From positions 406,484 through 470,483 of the forward strand of contig NZ_LQCI01000009.1 of NCBI RefSeq assembly GCF_001613935.1: a stretch of DNA of 64,000 nt, written 5' to 3'. Origin of the DNA: Amycolatopsis regifaucium (GTDB lineage Bacteria > Actinomycetota > Actinomycetes > Mycobacteriales > Pseudonocardiaceae). The translations under genes and the position numbers were made by a program. Positions 36,785 through 45,443 of the stretch are shown piece after piece. The notes under the pieces are model-generated. The model did not search any database. It saw nothing but the letters and a program-made list of their open reading frames with translations, and was not told the origin of the DNA. How positions within the stretch are numbered: position 1 is the stretch's first letter; the number at the start of each line of letters is the position of its first letter.

Positions 36785-38823
36785 TGAGCGCGCCCGAGTC
36801 CACAGCGGACACCTCAGGCAGTTCAGGCGCGTCGGCCACGCCGGCGAAAGGCGTTGGTGAGCGAGCGAGCGCACCCCGCGGGCCGGGCGGAGGCGGCACC
36901 GTCTTCAGCCGTGGCCCCGCCGCCCTCATGAGCGGTCCCGCGGAGAAGGCCTTGGACTTCAAGGGATCGCTGAAACGCCTGTTGCGCCTGCTGCAGCCGC
37001 AGCGCGCCGTGCTGTACGGCATCCTGGCCTTCGGTGTCGCCAGCGTGACGCTGAGCGTCATCGGCCCGAAGATCCTCGGCATGGCGACGGACCTGATCTT
37101 CGCGGGCGTCGTGGCGCAGAACCTGCCCCAAGGGGTCAGCAAGGAAGAGGTCATCGCCGGGCTGCGGGCGAAGGGCGACAACACCCTCGCCGACATGTTC
37201 TCGGGGATCGACTTCGTACCGGGTCAGCGGATCGACTTCGACGCCGTCGGCCAGGTCTTGATGTGGGTGCTGCTGCTCTACATCGTGGCGTCGTTCTTCG
37301 CGCTGCTGCAGACCCGGCTGACCACGAACCTGGTGCAGCGGGCGGTGTTCGAACTCCGGGAGCGGATCGAGGAGAAGTTCGCCAAACTCCCGCTGAGCTA
37401 CTTCGACCGTCAACCGCGTGGTGAGGTGCTGAGCCGGGCGACCAACGACATCGACAACCTCGCGCAGTCGCTGCAGCAGACCCTCGCGCAGATCGTGACG
37501 TCTCTGTTGACGGTCGTCGGCGTGCTCACGATGATGTTCGTCATCTCGCCGCTGCTGGCGCTGGTCGCGCTGCTTTCGGTTCCGGCCTCGGTGCTGGTCG
37601 CGGCGAAGATCGGCAAGAAGGCCCAGCCACAGTTCATCAAGCAGTGGTCCACCACCGGGCGGCTCAACGCCCATATCGAGGAGATGTACACCGGGCACTC
37701 GCTGGTCAAGGTGTTCGGCCGCCGCGAGGAGGCCCAGGAGGTCTTCCGCGAGCACAACGACACGCTCTACGGCGCGAGCTTCAAGGCGCAGTTCATCTCG
37801 GGCACCATCCAGCCCGCGATGATGTTCATCGGCAACCTGAGCTACGTGCTGGTCGCCGTGATCGGCGCGCTGCGGGTGGCGTCCGGGACACTGTCGCTCG
37901 GCGACGTCCAGGCGTTCATCCAGTACTCGCGGCAGTTCAGCCAGCCGGTCACGCAGATCGCCAGCATGGCGAACCTGCTGCAGTCCGGCATCGCGTCCGC
38001 GGAGCGGGTCTTCGCGTTGCTCGACGCGGACGAGCAGGAGCCCGAGCCCGCCGAGCCCGCCCGGGTGCAGACGGTACGCGGCCAGGTCGAGTTCGAGCAC
38101 GTGTCGTTCCGGTACGCGCCGGACACCCCGCTCATCGAGGACCTGTCGCTCACCGTCGATCCGGGGCACACCGTCGCCATCGTCGGGCCGACCGGGGCCG
38201 GGAAGACCACGCTGGTCAACCTGCTCATGCGGTTCTACGAACTCGACGGCGGCCGGATCACCCTCGACGGCGTCGACATCGCCGAAATGGACCGCGAGGA
38301 CCTGCGGTCCAAGACCGGCATGGTGCTGCAGGACGCGTGGCTGTTCGGCGGCACGATCGCGGAGAACATCGCCTACGGTTCCGCGGGCGCCACGCACGAG
38401 GAGATCGTCGCGGCGGCCAAGGCGACCCACGTCGACCGGTTCGTCCGCACCCTGCCCGACGGCTACGACACGGTCATCGACGACGAGGGCGGCACGGTCA
38501 GCACCGGGGAGAAACAGCTGATCACCGTCGCGCGGGCCTTCCTGGCGAAGCCCGCGATCCTCATCCTCGACGAAGCGACCAGTTCGGTCGACACCCGGAC
38601 CGAGGTACTGATCCAGCGGGCGATGAATTCGCTGCGCCAGGGGCGGACGAGTTTCGTCATCGCGCACCGGCTCTCCACCATCCGCGACGCGGACGTCATC
38701 CTGGTGATGGAGAACGGCTCGATCGTCGAACAAGGCGACCACGAAACGCTGCTGCTCACCGGCGGTGCGTACTCGCGGCTCTACGCCGCCCAGTTCGCCG
38801 AGGCGTTGGCCGAAACCGACTGA
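36784..38823 (+). CDS. ABC exporter half-transporter, degenerate signature subunit
   Basis: This 679-residue half-transporter has a 60-residue Ala/Gly/Ser-rich cytoplasmic extension, six helices and a nucleotide-binding domain. Walker A is GPTGAGKTT (about residue 468) and Walker B is the canonical LILDEATSSVD. The signature is VSTGEKQ rather than LSGGQ. It thus complements the first subunit: the canonical site joins its Walker A/B with the other subunit's signature. The ATG shares one base with the preceding stop. Confidence 0.93.
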   Translation: MSAPESTADTSGSSGASATPAKGVGERASAPRGPGGGGTVFSRGPAALMSGPAEKALDFKGSLKRLLRLLQPQRAVLYGILAFGVASVTLSVIGPKILGMATDLIFAGVVAQNLPQGVSKEEVIAGLRAKGDNTLADMFSGIDFVPGQRIDFDAVGQVLMWVLLLYIVASFFALLQTRLTTNLVQRAVFELRERIEEKFAKLPLSYFDRQPRGEVLSRATNDIDNLAQSLQQTLAQIVTSLLTVVGVLTMMFVISPLLALVALLSVPASVLVAAKIGKKAQPQFIKQWSTTGRLNAHIEEMYTGHSLVKVFGRREEAQEVFREHNDTLYGASFKAQFISGTIQPAMMFIGNLSYVLVAVIGALRVASGTLSLGDVQAFIQYSRQFSQPVTQIASMANLLQSGIASAERVFALLDADEQEPEPAEPARVQTVRGQVEFEHVSFRYAPDTPLIEDLSLTVDPGHTVAIVGPTGAGKTTLVNLLMRFYELDGGRITLDGVDIAEMDREDLRSKTGMVLQDAWLFGGTIAENIAYGSAGATHEEIVAAAKATHVDRFVRTLPDGYDTVIDDEGGTVSTGEKQLITVARAFLAKPAILILDEATSSVDTRTEVLIQRAMNSLRQGRTSFVIAHRLSTIRDADVILVMENGSIVEQGDHETLLLTGGAYSRLYAAQFAEALAETD

Positions 38824-38833
38824 TCAACCCTTC

Positions 38834-38880
38834 GTGAAGGCCCCTTTCCCTACTCTCACAGTGGGAAAAGGGGCCTTCAC
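38834..38880. terminator. Hairpin after ABC operon
   Basis: GTGAAGGCCCCTTTCCC pairs with GGGAAAAGGGGCCTTCAC with one extra base in the right arm, around a loop containing TACTCTCACAGT. It begins 10 bases after the ABC stop and belongs to the GTGAAGG-ended hairpins of this window. Confidence 0.75.
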
Positions 38881-38948
38881 CACGCGTAGGTGCGGTGAAC
38901 GGCGCTAGGCTGGCGTGACCGATCCGGAGAGGGGTGCGCTGGCCGACC

Positions 38949-40388
38949 ATGGCGGAGAAACTCGGCGAATACCGCCGTAAGCGCAAACCGGGACGGACCC
39001 CCGAACCCATTCCGGATCGCGACGGGGCAACCGGGTCCGACGATCTTTTCGTCATCCAGGAGCACCACGCGAGCAGCCTGCACTGGGATGTCCGTCTGGA
39101 ACGGGACGGCGTGCTGGTCTCCTGGGCGGTGCCGAAAGGCCTGCCGATGTCGCCGGATCTCGAACGACTGGCGGTGCACACCGAGGACCACCCGATGGAA
39201 TATCTCACCTTCGAGGGCGAGATCCCCGCCGGCGAATACGGCGGCGGCCGCATGACCGTCTGGGACACCGGCCGGTACGAAACACTGCACTTCAACGACC
39301 ACAAGGTCGAGGTCGTCTTCCACGGGACGAGGGCGCGCGGGAAATACCTGTTCCTCAATGTGAAGAAGGACGGGAACGAGCGCGGCTGGCTGCTCAAACG
39401 GCTCGACCCGGCCGATCCCGGCCGCACGGAACTTCCGCCTTTCCTCGCCCCGATGCTGACCAAACCCGGCCGTCTCCCCTCGACCGGCGAAGACGCGGAA
39501 TGGGCCTATGAATTCGACTGGTCCGGGCGACGCACCTTGCTCCGGGTGTCCGGTGGCCGGATCACCGCCTACGACGATTCGGGCGACGACGTGACCGGGC
39601 TGTACCCCGAATTCCGCGGGCTCGGCGAGCAACTGGGGGCCACGGAAGCCTTTCTCGACGGGGAAATCGTCGTCTTCGACGGCGGGAAGCCCAGCGCGGA
39701 GGGGCTCGGGCACCGGGCGCGTGCCACGAAGAGTTCCGCGAAACGGCTCACCGCCCGGTATCCGGCGTTCTACCTGGTGACCGATCTCCTGCATCTGGAC
39801 GGCCAGGCCTGCCTCGAATCGCCCTACGTCGAGCGACGGGATCTCCTCGACGGACTCGGCCTCGCCGGACCGCACTGGCAGGTCCCCCGGCATTACCTGG
39901 GTGACGGCGGAGCAGTCGCGCGGGCGGCTCGCGAGCACGGACTCGCCGGGATCATCGCGAAACGCGCCGACTCCGCGTATCACCCGGGAAGGCGTACCGG
40001 GGACTGGCTTTCCATCACCGGAACAAGGGTCCAGCAAGTGGTGCTGGGCGGGTGGCGGCCCGGTGGCGGCAGCCGCGCGCGCACCTTCAGTTCGCTACTG
40101 CTCGGCGTTCCGCACGAAGACGGCTTGCGGTACATCGGAAACGTCGGCGTCGGCTTCGCGGGCGACGAACTGGAAGAGCTTTCCCGCCGGCTGTTCCGCC
40201 TGGAGCGCAAGACATCCCCGTTCCGCTCTGTGCCGGACAAACAAGCGCGGGACGCGCGCTGGTCGCGGCCGACCATCGTCGGCGAAGTCGTCTTCGGCGG
40301 CTGGACGGACGCGGGCTGCCTGCGCCATCCACGCTGGCGTGGCCTGCTGCCGGACGTCTCCGCCGACGAGGTCGAACTCGACGGCTGA
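38949..40388 (+). CDS. LigD-like 3'-phosphoesterase fused to inactive ligase domain
   Basis: Residues about 33-150 form a LigD phosphoesterase domain with apparently intact metal and catalytic residues (H39, H45, D47 in QEHHASSLHWD, H81 in EDHPMEY). Residues about 165-479 match the ATP-dependent ligase domain with its OB fold. In motif I, however, the expected KxDGxR is D190-WSG-R-R: the AMP-accepting Lys is Asp and the Asp is Ser. Motif V, usually WLKIK, is WLSIT. DGEIVVF and GIIAKR motifs remain. The end-healing activity may persist without ligation. The ATG is MAEKLGEY. Confidence 0.87.
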   Translation: MAEKLGEYRRKRKPGRTPEPIPDRDGATGSDDLFVIQEHHASSLHWDVRLERDGVLVSWAVPKGLPMSPDLERLAVHTEDHPMEYLTFEGEIPAGEYGGGRMTVWDTGRYETLHFNDHKVEVVFHGTRARGKYLFLNVKKDGNERGWLLKRLDPADPGRTELPPFLAPMLTKPGRLPSTGEDAEWAYEFDWSGRRTLLRVSGGRITAYDDSGDDVTGLYPEFRGLGEQLGATEAFLDGEIVVFDGGKPSAEGLGHRARATKSSAKRLTARYPAFYLVTDLLHLDGQACLESPYVERRDLLDGLGLAGPHWQVPRHYLGDGGAVARAAREHGLAGIIAKRADSAYHPGRRTGDWLSITGTRVQQVVLGGWRPGGGSRARTFSSLLLGVPHEDGLRYIGNVGVGFAGDELEELSRRLFRLERKTSPFRSVPDKQARDARWSRPTIVGEVVFGGWTDAGCLRHPRWRGLLPDVSADEVELDG

Positions 40389-40501
40389 GCACGCCGCCGG
40401 ACAAGCGGACCGGCTCATCGGATGTCGGGATCACGAACGGCGAAAGAGTACCCCGGTCGGGGGAGAGCTCACCGTCCACTGCGTCGAAAGGACGGACGAG
40501 G

Positions 40502-40855
40502 CTAGTTCAGCACCTCTTCGACGTCTCGGCGGACGTCGAGGTCGGCGCCGACCCCGCTGATGTCCAGGATGCGCGACACCAGCGTGGTCTTCACGATCAC
40601 CGAGAACCGTGGTGCCACGGCATTGGCCTCTTCGAGGGCGTGCAATCCGGCGCAGCTGAGGAAACCGACTCCGGACAGGTCGAGGACTACCCGCTTCGCC
40701 GAGACGCACGCGCCGCTGAGTTCGGTGCGGAACCGGCCGACCGTGGCCGCGTCGATCTCCCCCACCGCAGTGAGGACGAGGACGCCGTCCGGGCGGCGGC
40801 TGCTGGTCACGGCCAAGGGAGGCGGGTCGCCGGGAACACGCTTGCCAGGCAACAT
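40502..40855 (-). CDS. STAS-domain anti-anti-sigma factor-like protein
   Basis: This 117-residue STAS protein contains VLTAVGEIDAATVGRFRTEL and DLSGVGFLSCAGLHALEEA. In active antagonists of the SpoIIAA type the last motif holds a phosphorylated Ser (DSSGL); here it is SCAGL, so neither usual position is Ser. It could act without phosphorylation or use another site. No anti-sigma kinase or sigma gene is adjacent. The ATG (MLPGKRV) follows GAGAGAGG; a GTG 9 codons upstream is less likely. Confidence 0.85.
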   Translation of the reverse strand: MLPGKRVPGDPPPLAVTSSRRPDGVLVLTAVGEIDAATVGRFRTELSGACVSAKRVVLDLSGVGFLSCAGLHALEEANAVAPRFSVIVKTTLVSRILDISGVGADLDVRRDVEEVLN

Positions 40856-40930
40856 TGGGGGCGCCTCTCTCCAGACCACCAAGTGCCATCGACGGTACTC
40901 GGCGGCGGCGCGAGGTCAACCCGGGCTAAC

Positions 40931-42442
40931 TCATTTGAGCCATTTCGGGCGAGAACCTTTACTTACCTTTTGCCATTGCGCTACGAAACGCCGGTGCGCG
41001 GCTTCGGCCGTGGCCAGCGAACGGCCATGCAGAAGACCGTACGTGAAAGCGTTTTCGCTTTCGGCGTAGGCGCGAAGTCCGAGGAGTCGCAGGACATCTC
41101 GGGTGACCACCACGTCATGATGGGTTCCCAGCGTGGTTTGCACCGCCTTGACGTTCTTCCGCCACTTTCGAAGTTTCTTGCCACTCACCGGCCGCACCGT
41201 GTCCGCGGCGTACCGGGCACGCTTGGCCTTCTTGCGCACCTCGTGCAACGCGGCGTCCTTCTCCGCACCGGGCGCCAGGTCGGCGACCGCCGCGACGGCC
41301 TCACGCAGTTTCCGGTCCGCACGCGCCACGGCCTTACGGAGTTCTTTCTTGCCATCCTTGATTTTCCGCGGCCTCGCGGCGAGCTTCTCCAGTGCTCGCA
41401 ACAGATCCAGATACCGCTTGCTGTCGAGCGCCCGGACGGCCCGCGCCCGCGCCTCCTGCGCCTCGCGTTCGAAGTGCCGCGTCATCAACTGCTCGACGTT
41501 GCCGAGGACCAGTTCCGGCGGCAGCGCCTTGACCTCGTCGTGCAGGCGTTCCGCCATCACCTCGTTGTCCCGCGCCGGTCCGAGCTCTCCACCCAGCCAG
41601 CGGAGTTCGGCGGCGAGTCCATTCGCGACGTCGGCGTCGAGGGAACGCCGGAACGTCCGCAGCGCGCCGCGCAGCTGCCTGCTCGCGACCCGCATCTGAT
41701 GCACCGCGTCCTCGGCATCCCGGCGCACCCCGATGTCGTTGCGGCGCAACATGTCCAGTTGTTCGGTGAAATAGTCCGCCAGCACCGAACCGGACGCTCC
41801 CCCAGCCGACGGGACAAGCTCGTCGGTCAGTCGCCGGAGCTTCGACGGCCACCTCGACCGCTCCGCACCCGCTTTCACGACAGCCCGATCCAGACTGTCG
41901 AGTACCGCGGGATCGGCGCCGGGCGAAAGCTCGATCTCGATCTCCCGCCAGCGGTCGAGGTGCGCCTTCTCGCCACCCGCCTCGCCGGTGACGACGTCGT
42001 CGGTCAGGGTCGCGAGCTCGTGCCCGTCCCCGTCGAGCAAGGCGTACGACGTGCGCTCGGTGCGCAGATGCGCGACCTGGACCAGTTTGGCGCCGAGGGT
42101 GCGCCCGCGGACCAGTTTCGCCAGCGCACCGGGCACCTTGTCCGGCTTGCCCAACAGCGGGACACGCAGTTCCTCGCGCTTGTCCTCGCCGACCGGGAGT
42201 TTGAGGTGCCAGCCCTCGTCGCTTCCGCCCAGCCTGCGCCGCAGCGTGATACCGGCCTGCGCCAGCCGGAAGTCGGCGGTGTCGAAGTACGTGGCATCGA
42301 GGACGTCCACCCTCGGTTCGGCCTGGTTCGTGACGGGACCGGCCGGGACCAGTGGCGGGATGGGCCGATCGGCCGCCAAGTCGTACTTTCGCTCGATCTC
42401 CGCCTCGGTTACCGGGGCACCACCCTGCGTCTTCGCCACCAC
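40931..42442 (-). CDS. CYTH and CHAD domain protein
   Basis: This 503-residue protein has an N-terminal CYTH triphosphate-binding domain with the ExExK motif (EIERK at about residues 15-19), followed by repeated basic residues of the tunnel fold. The C-terminal CHAD domain is helical with conserved His (VHQMRVASRQLR, ALHEVRKKAKRARYA), which binds polyphosphate. The combined protein is predicted to bind or hydrolyse inorganic tri/polyphosphate. The basic tail ends SKGSRPKWLK. It is a single gene with no obvious operon partner. Confidence 0.9.
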   Translation of the reverse strand: MVAKTQGGAPVTEAEIERKYDLAADRPIPPLVPAGPVTNQAEPRVDVLDATYFDTADFRLAQAGITLRRRLGGSDEGWHLKLPVGEDKREELRVPLLGKPDKVPGALAKLVRGRTLGAKLVQVAHLRTERTSYALLDGDGHELATLTDDVVTGEAGGEKAHLDRWREIEIELSPGADPAVLDSLDRAVVKAGAERSRWPSKLRRLTDELVPSAGGASGSVLADYFTEQLDMLRRNDIGVRRDAEDAVHQMRVASRQLRGALRTFRRSLDADVANGLAAELRWLGGELGPARDNEVMAERLHDEVKALPPELVLGNVEQLMTRHFEREAQEARARAVRALDSKRYLDLLRALEKLAARPRKIKDGKKELRKAVARADRKLREAVAAVADLAPGAEKDAALHEVRKKAKRARYAADTVRPVSGKKLRKWRKNVKAVQTTLGTHHDVVVTRDVLRLLGLRAYAESENAFTYGLLHGRSLATAEAAHRRFVAQWQKVSKGSRPKWLK

Positions 42443-42509
42443 GAACTCCTTCTCCTCGGCTACCTGGAAGGATTACCCCCCGAAGTGGTGCCGGGAAACC
42501 CCCATCGGG

Positions 42510-43367
42510 TCATTCCTCCATCCGGTCGTACCGGTCCGCCCACTCGGCGAGCATTTGACGTGACTTCTCCTCGGTCAGGCTATCGCTTTCCAGCCGCGCA
42601 ACAAGAGAATAGTACGCTTCGACCGCCACCCGATCGTCGATGAACACTCCGGCCGCATAGGAATCCGTGTACACCACCGCGGGATGCTCGGTGAATTCCA
42701 TGATGGTGAACGAATTCTCGATAGTTCTGCTCACTTCGTTCGTTTCGGGCACGATGCGAATGGAACAATAAGGCAGATTCGCCGACAGGACGAGATGCAA
42801 CAGTTGCTCGTGCATGATCCGCGGGCCACCGATGACCGAACGCAGCGCGCGCTCGTGGACGTAGAACCGGCACCGCGGCGGGCGATCCCGCTGGAGCAGC
42901 TTCTGCCGTTCCATCCGGGCGTGCACGATCTGGTCCAGTTGCGCCTGGCCGCGGTTGCCGATCAGCTCGTAGGTGGTGCGGGCGTACGGTTCGGTCTGCA
43001 GCGTCCCGGGTAGCATCAGTGACTCGTAGCGCACGATGGTGTGTGCGAGATTTTCCTGGATCATCAGGGATTTCATCGGATCGACGAGCTCGTCGAAGTA
43101 CGGCCGCACCCAGTAGAGGTCGTTGCCCGCCTGCGTGAGTTCCAGGAGCAGATCGCGTTCGGGTTCCGCCTCGCCGCAGGTCGCGAGATACAGCGCCGCG
43201 TCGACCACGGACAACTCACGCAGTCCCTGCTCCCACCTCGTGACCTTGCTCTGCAACCAGCCGTTACGGCGGCTGACGTCGGCTCCGCTGAAGTGCCTGC
43301 GCTGCCGGAACGCCTTCATGCGGTGGCCCAGTTCCCGGGTCCGCGCCGTCGAATCCTTCTCAACCAT
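42510..43367 (-). CDS. XRE-family regulator with DUF5753 domain
   Basis: This 285-residue protein has an N-terminal XRE helix-turn-helix (residues about 15-65, FSGADVSRRNGWLQSKVTRWEQGLRELS) and a C-terminal DUF5753 domain from about residue 95. Such actinobacterial proteins usually have a small DUF397 partner gene beside them, forming a regulator/antagonist pair; none is seen here. Start is the ATG MVEKDSTA. An upstream extension lacks family support. Confidence 0.87.
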   Translation of the reverse strand: MVEKDSTARTRELGHRMKAFRQRRHFSGADVSRRNGWLQSKVTRWEQGLRELSVVDAALYLATCGEAEPERDLLLELTQAGNDLYWVRPYFDELVDPMKSLMIQENLAHTIVRYESLMLPGTLQTEPYARTTYELIGNRGQAQLDQIVHARMERQKLLQRDRPPRCRFYVHERALRSVIGGPRIMHEQLLHLVLSANLPYCSIRIVPETNEVSRTIENSFTIMEFTEHPAVVYTDSYAAGVFIDDRVAVEAYYSLVARLESDSLTEEKSRQMLAEWADRYDRMEE

Positions 43368-43696
43368 GCGGGCCAAAGTAGAGCCGAACTCCGGCCGCGC
43401 AGTGACTGCCACGCGGTAATTCACCTCAACTGCTGATAACTTGCGCTCGCGCATTCCCGCGAAGCGCTGCTTCGCGGGCGAAGCACCTTCGCGCGCGAAG
43501 GGTTCTTAACGTTTATAGCGCATGAAAGGAATGGGGTCGAGACGCGGAAAAGGGAAATTGTTGCGGTGACGGCAGGGGCGGGGCGATTCGGGTTGGCACG
43601 TGGATCGTCGCGCGAGGTCGGCTCGCTCGGTGGTACACGCGGCCAGTGCCGGAGGCGCCGCGAAGGCCCTCACAAAACCCAGCAGCACCTTCCCCA

Positions 43697-43750
43697 GTAC
43701 ATGAAGGCCCCTTCACTGCGCCTAGCGCAAGGAAGGGGGCCATCACGTAC
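43697..43750. repeat. 55-base palindromic element family, diverged copy 3
   Basis: It runs from GTACATGAAGGCCCC to GGGGGCCATCACGTAC around loop CTA. The right arm matches the perfect copies closely, while the left arm has one deletion and several changes. It shares the flank CTTCCCCAGTACATGA with the copy at 54242-54296. Confidence 0.75.
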
Positions 43751-43927
43751 CTCCCGCGTACAAGACCGGAACCACGCGTAGGGAGCCAGGAGAGGGTTCG
43801 TTCTCTTGACCCGTAGGGCAAATCGGGTGTGTCGCGAACGTGGCTTTCGCGATATGGGCGGCCCGGCGGCAGCCTCCACAGACTCCAACCCCAGCCCGAC
43901 GCCACGCCCGTCCCACATCGGCCGGTA

Positions 43928-43974
43928 GTGAAGGTCTCCTTCCCTACCTTCAGGGTAGGCAAGGAGGCCTTCAC
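43928..43974. repeat. GTGAAGG-ended hairpin in gene-poor region
   Basis: GTGAAGGTCTCCTTCCCTAC pairs with GTAGGCAAGGAGGCCTTCAC, with two mismatches around a short loop. It is not directly at a gene end, unlike most others of this type. Confidence 0.65.
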
Positions 43975-44167
43975 GGACCCGGCTAGCGCGATACCCCCGC
44001 ACGCCACATTTGGCGTACCCCTCAATGCCCCCCCAGGCGCTGTCCCCTGTGGACACCTGCGAGCGGGTGCGCCCTCGCTCATCTCAAGTTCGCTTGAGGA
44101 GAGCTCACAACCGTTTGATGCTTTCGTAGCCACACACCGAGAAAACTGCATCAAAGTTTCAACCGAA

Positions 44168-44180
44168 GTATCAACGATAC
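44168..44180. promoter_or_regulatory. Palindrome before the esterase gene
   Basis: GTATC-AAC-GATAC is a perfect palindrome ending 11 bases before the ATG, flanked by TTCAA and TTGAA. It looks like an operator overlapping the promoter or ribosome site; the regulator is unknown. Confidence 0.5.
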
Positions 44181-44191
44181 GCTTGAACCTC

Positions 44192-45268
44192 ATGAGCCAA
44201 GACATTCGAGACTTCGTGACGCCCTCGTGCGACCTGCTCGGCCTGGGCGAGCCGACGCACGCGACCCCGGTCTTCGCGGAGGTTCGCAACGACCTGTTCG
44301 CCCAGCTCGTCGACCGGGGTTTCCGCTCCATCGCCCTCGAAACCGACCGCGTGGCCGCGCTCGTCGCGAACGACTTCGTCCAAGACGGCACCGGCACCCT
44401 CGACCTCGCGATGAGCGAAGGCTTCAGTCACGACTTCGGCGCTCTGGAAGCGAACCGGCGGCTGATCGCTTGGCTGCGCGAGTACAACGAGAACCGCCCG
44501 CCCGGGGAACGTCTGTCGTTCCACGGTTTCGACGCGCCGACCGAGACCTTCTCCGCCCCCAGCCCTCGGCAGTACCTCGAATACGCCGACCGCTACCTCG
44601 GCTCGTCCCAGGACATCGCGAAAGTGGCGGGTGACGACGAACGCTGGAGCCGTACGGAAGCGGTGATGGACCCCGCCGAGTCACCGGGTGCGACGGCGGA
44701 TGCCTACCGGCTGCGCGCGATCGCGTCGGATCTCCTGACCGCGCTGCGCGCCCGCAAGCCGGACGTGGGATGGTCCCGCGCCGAGCTCCACCTCATGGCG
44801 GGCATCGATCTGCTGCGCTATCACCGGCAGTGCGCCGAACCTCTCGACCAAGGCGAGCGGTATCAGCGCCTGTCCGCGGTCAGGGACGCGATCATGGCCC
44901 GGAACCTGCTGGACATCCGCGCCGCCGAGGCCGGTCGTGGCGCGACGATGGTGTTCTCGCACAACCTCCACCTCCGGCGCACCGGAACCGACGCCGCCGG
45001 CGGGCTGGTTTCGCCGCTGCTCGGCGATCGGTACACCTTCGTCGCGAGCACCCTCGGCCGAAGCGAGGCCATGGGGCTTCAAGCTCCCGAGGCCGACACT
45101 TACGAAGGGTTTCTGCGAAAGCACATCATCACCGATTGGGGGCTGCTTCCGGCCGCCGAGGTCCCGCCCGCCCGTGTCCGGACCGATCCCACTCCGCAGC
45201 AGGGCTACTTCCCGCTCGGCCAAGCGCTCCTCGATGACGCGGACGTGATCCTGCACGTCGAGGGTTAG
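44192..45268 (+). CDS. Erythromycin esterase-like hydrolase
   Basis: This 358-residue protein belongs to the erythromycin-esterase family (EreA/B-like metal-independent hydrolases). It has LGEPTHATPVFAEVRNDLF near the N-terminus with the catalytic-region Glu and His, RSIALETD and FSHNLHLRR. It could open macrolide lactones or another ester in the cytoplasm; many family members have no tested resistance role. It is not near a biosynthetic cluster. The start is the ATG MSQDIRDF. A 13-base hairpin follows its stop. Confidence 0.85.
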   Translation: MSQDIRDFVTPSCDLLGLGEPTHATPVFAEVRNDLFAQLVDRGFRSIALETDRVAALVANDFVQDGTGTLDLAMSEGFSHDFGALEANRRLIAWLREYNENRPPGERLSFHGFDAPTETFSAPSPRQYLEYADRYLGSSQDIAKVAGDDERWSRTEAVMDPAESPGATADAYRLRAIASDLLTALRARKPDVGWSRAELHLMAGIDLLRYHRQCAEPLDQGERYQRLSAVRDAIMARNLLDIRAAEAGRGATMVFSHNLHLRRTGTDAAGGLVSPLLGDRYTFVASTLGRSEAMGLQAPEADTYEGFLRKHIITDWGLLPAAEVPPARVRTDPTPQQGYFPLGQALLDDADVILHVEG

Positions 45269-45276
45269 CCGTCGAA

Positions 45277-45314
45277 CCGGGTGACGCCTCCTGCCCTCTG
45301 AAGGCGTCACCCGG
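45277..45314. terminator. Hairpin after esterase gene
   Basis: CCGGGTGACGCCT (45277-45289) pairs with AGGCGTCACCCGG (45302-45314) around a 12-base loop, 8 bases after the esterase stop, before the convergent AfsR-like gene. Confidence 0.75.
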
Positions 45315-45443
45315 CCACGAGCACGCGCCGTCACCCCCAGTCCCGCGAATCCGGGACGGCGCGAAGTCCGCTCACCCGGAGTCGAGTCAACACATCGGCG
45401 CCATAACTTCGCCAAACGCGGAGGCCGATACTCCCTCTCCCCG

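Larger units (their letters stand above)
43368..44191. other. 824-base gene-poor region with hairpins
   Basis: No convincing gene was found. It holds a 10-base hairpin (CCCGCGAAGC, loop GCT, GCTTCGCGGG at 43456-43478), the 16-base palindrome CCTTCGCGCGCGAAGG (43486-43501), a diverged 55-base-family element (43697-43750), a GTGAAGG hairpin (43928-43974) and the palindrome before the esterase gene. In-frame extensions of the esterase into this region have poor support. Confidence 0.7.

Noticed and set aside
44192..45268. Macrolide resistance gene of a biosynthetic cluster
   Set aside because: Family membership is clear, but no polyketide or other biosynthetic gene is near, so a resistance role is not claimed.
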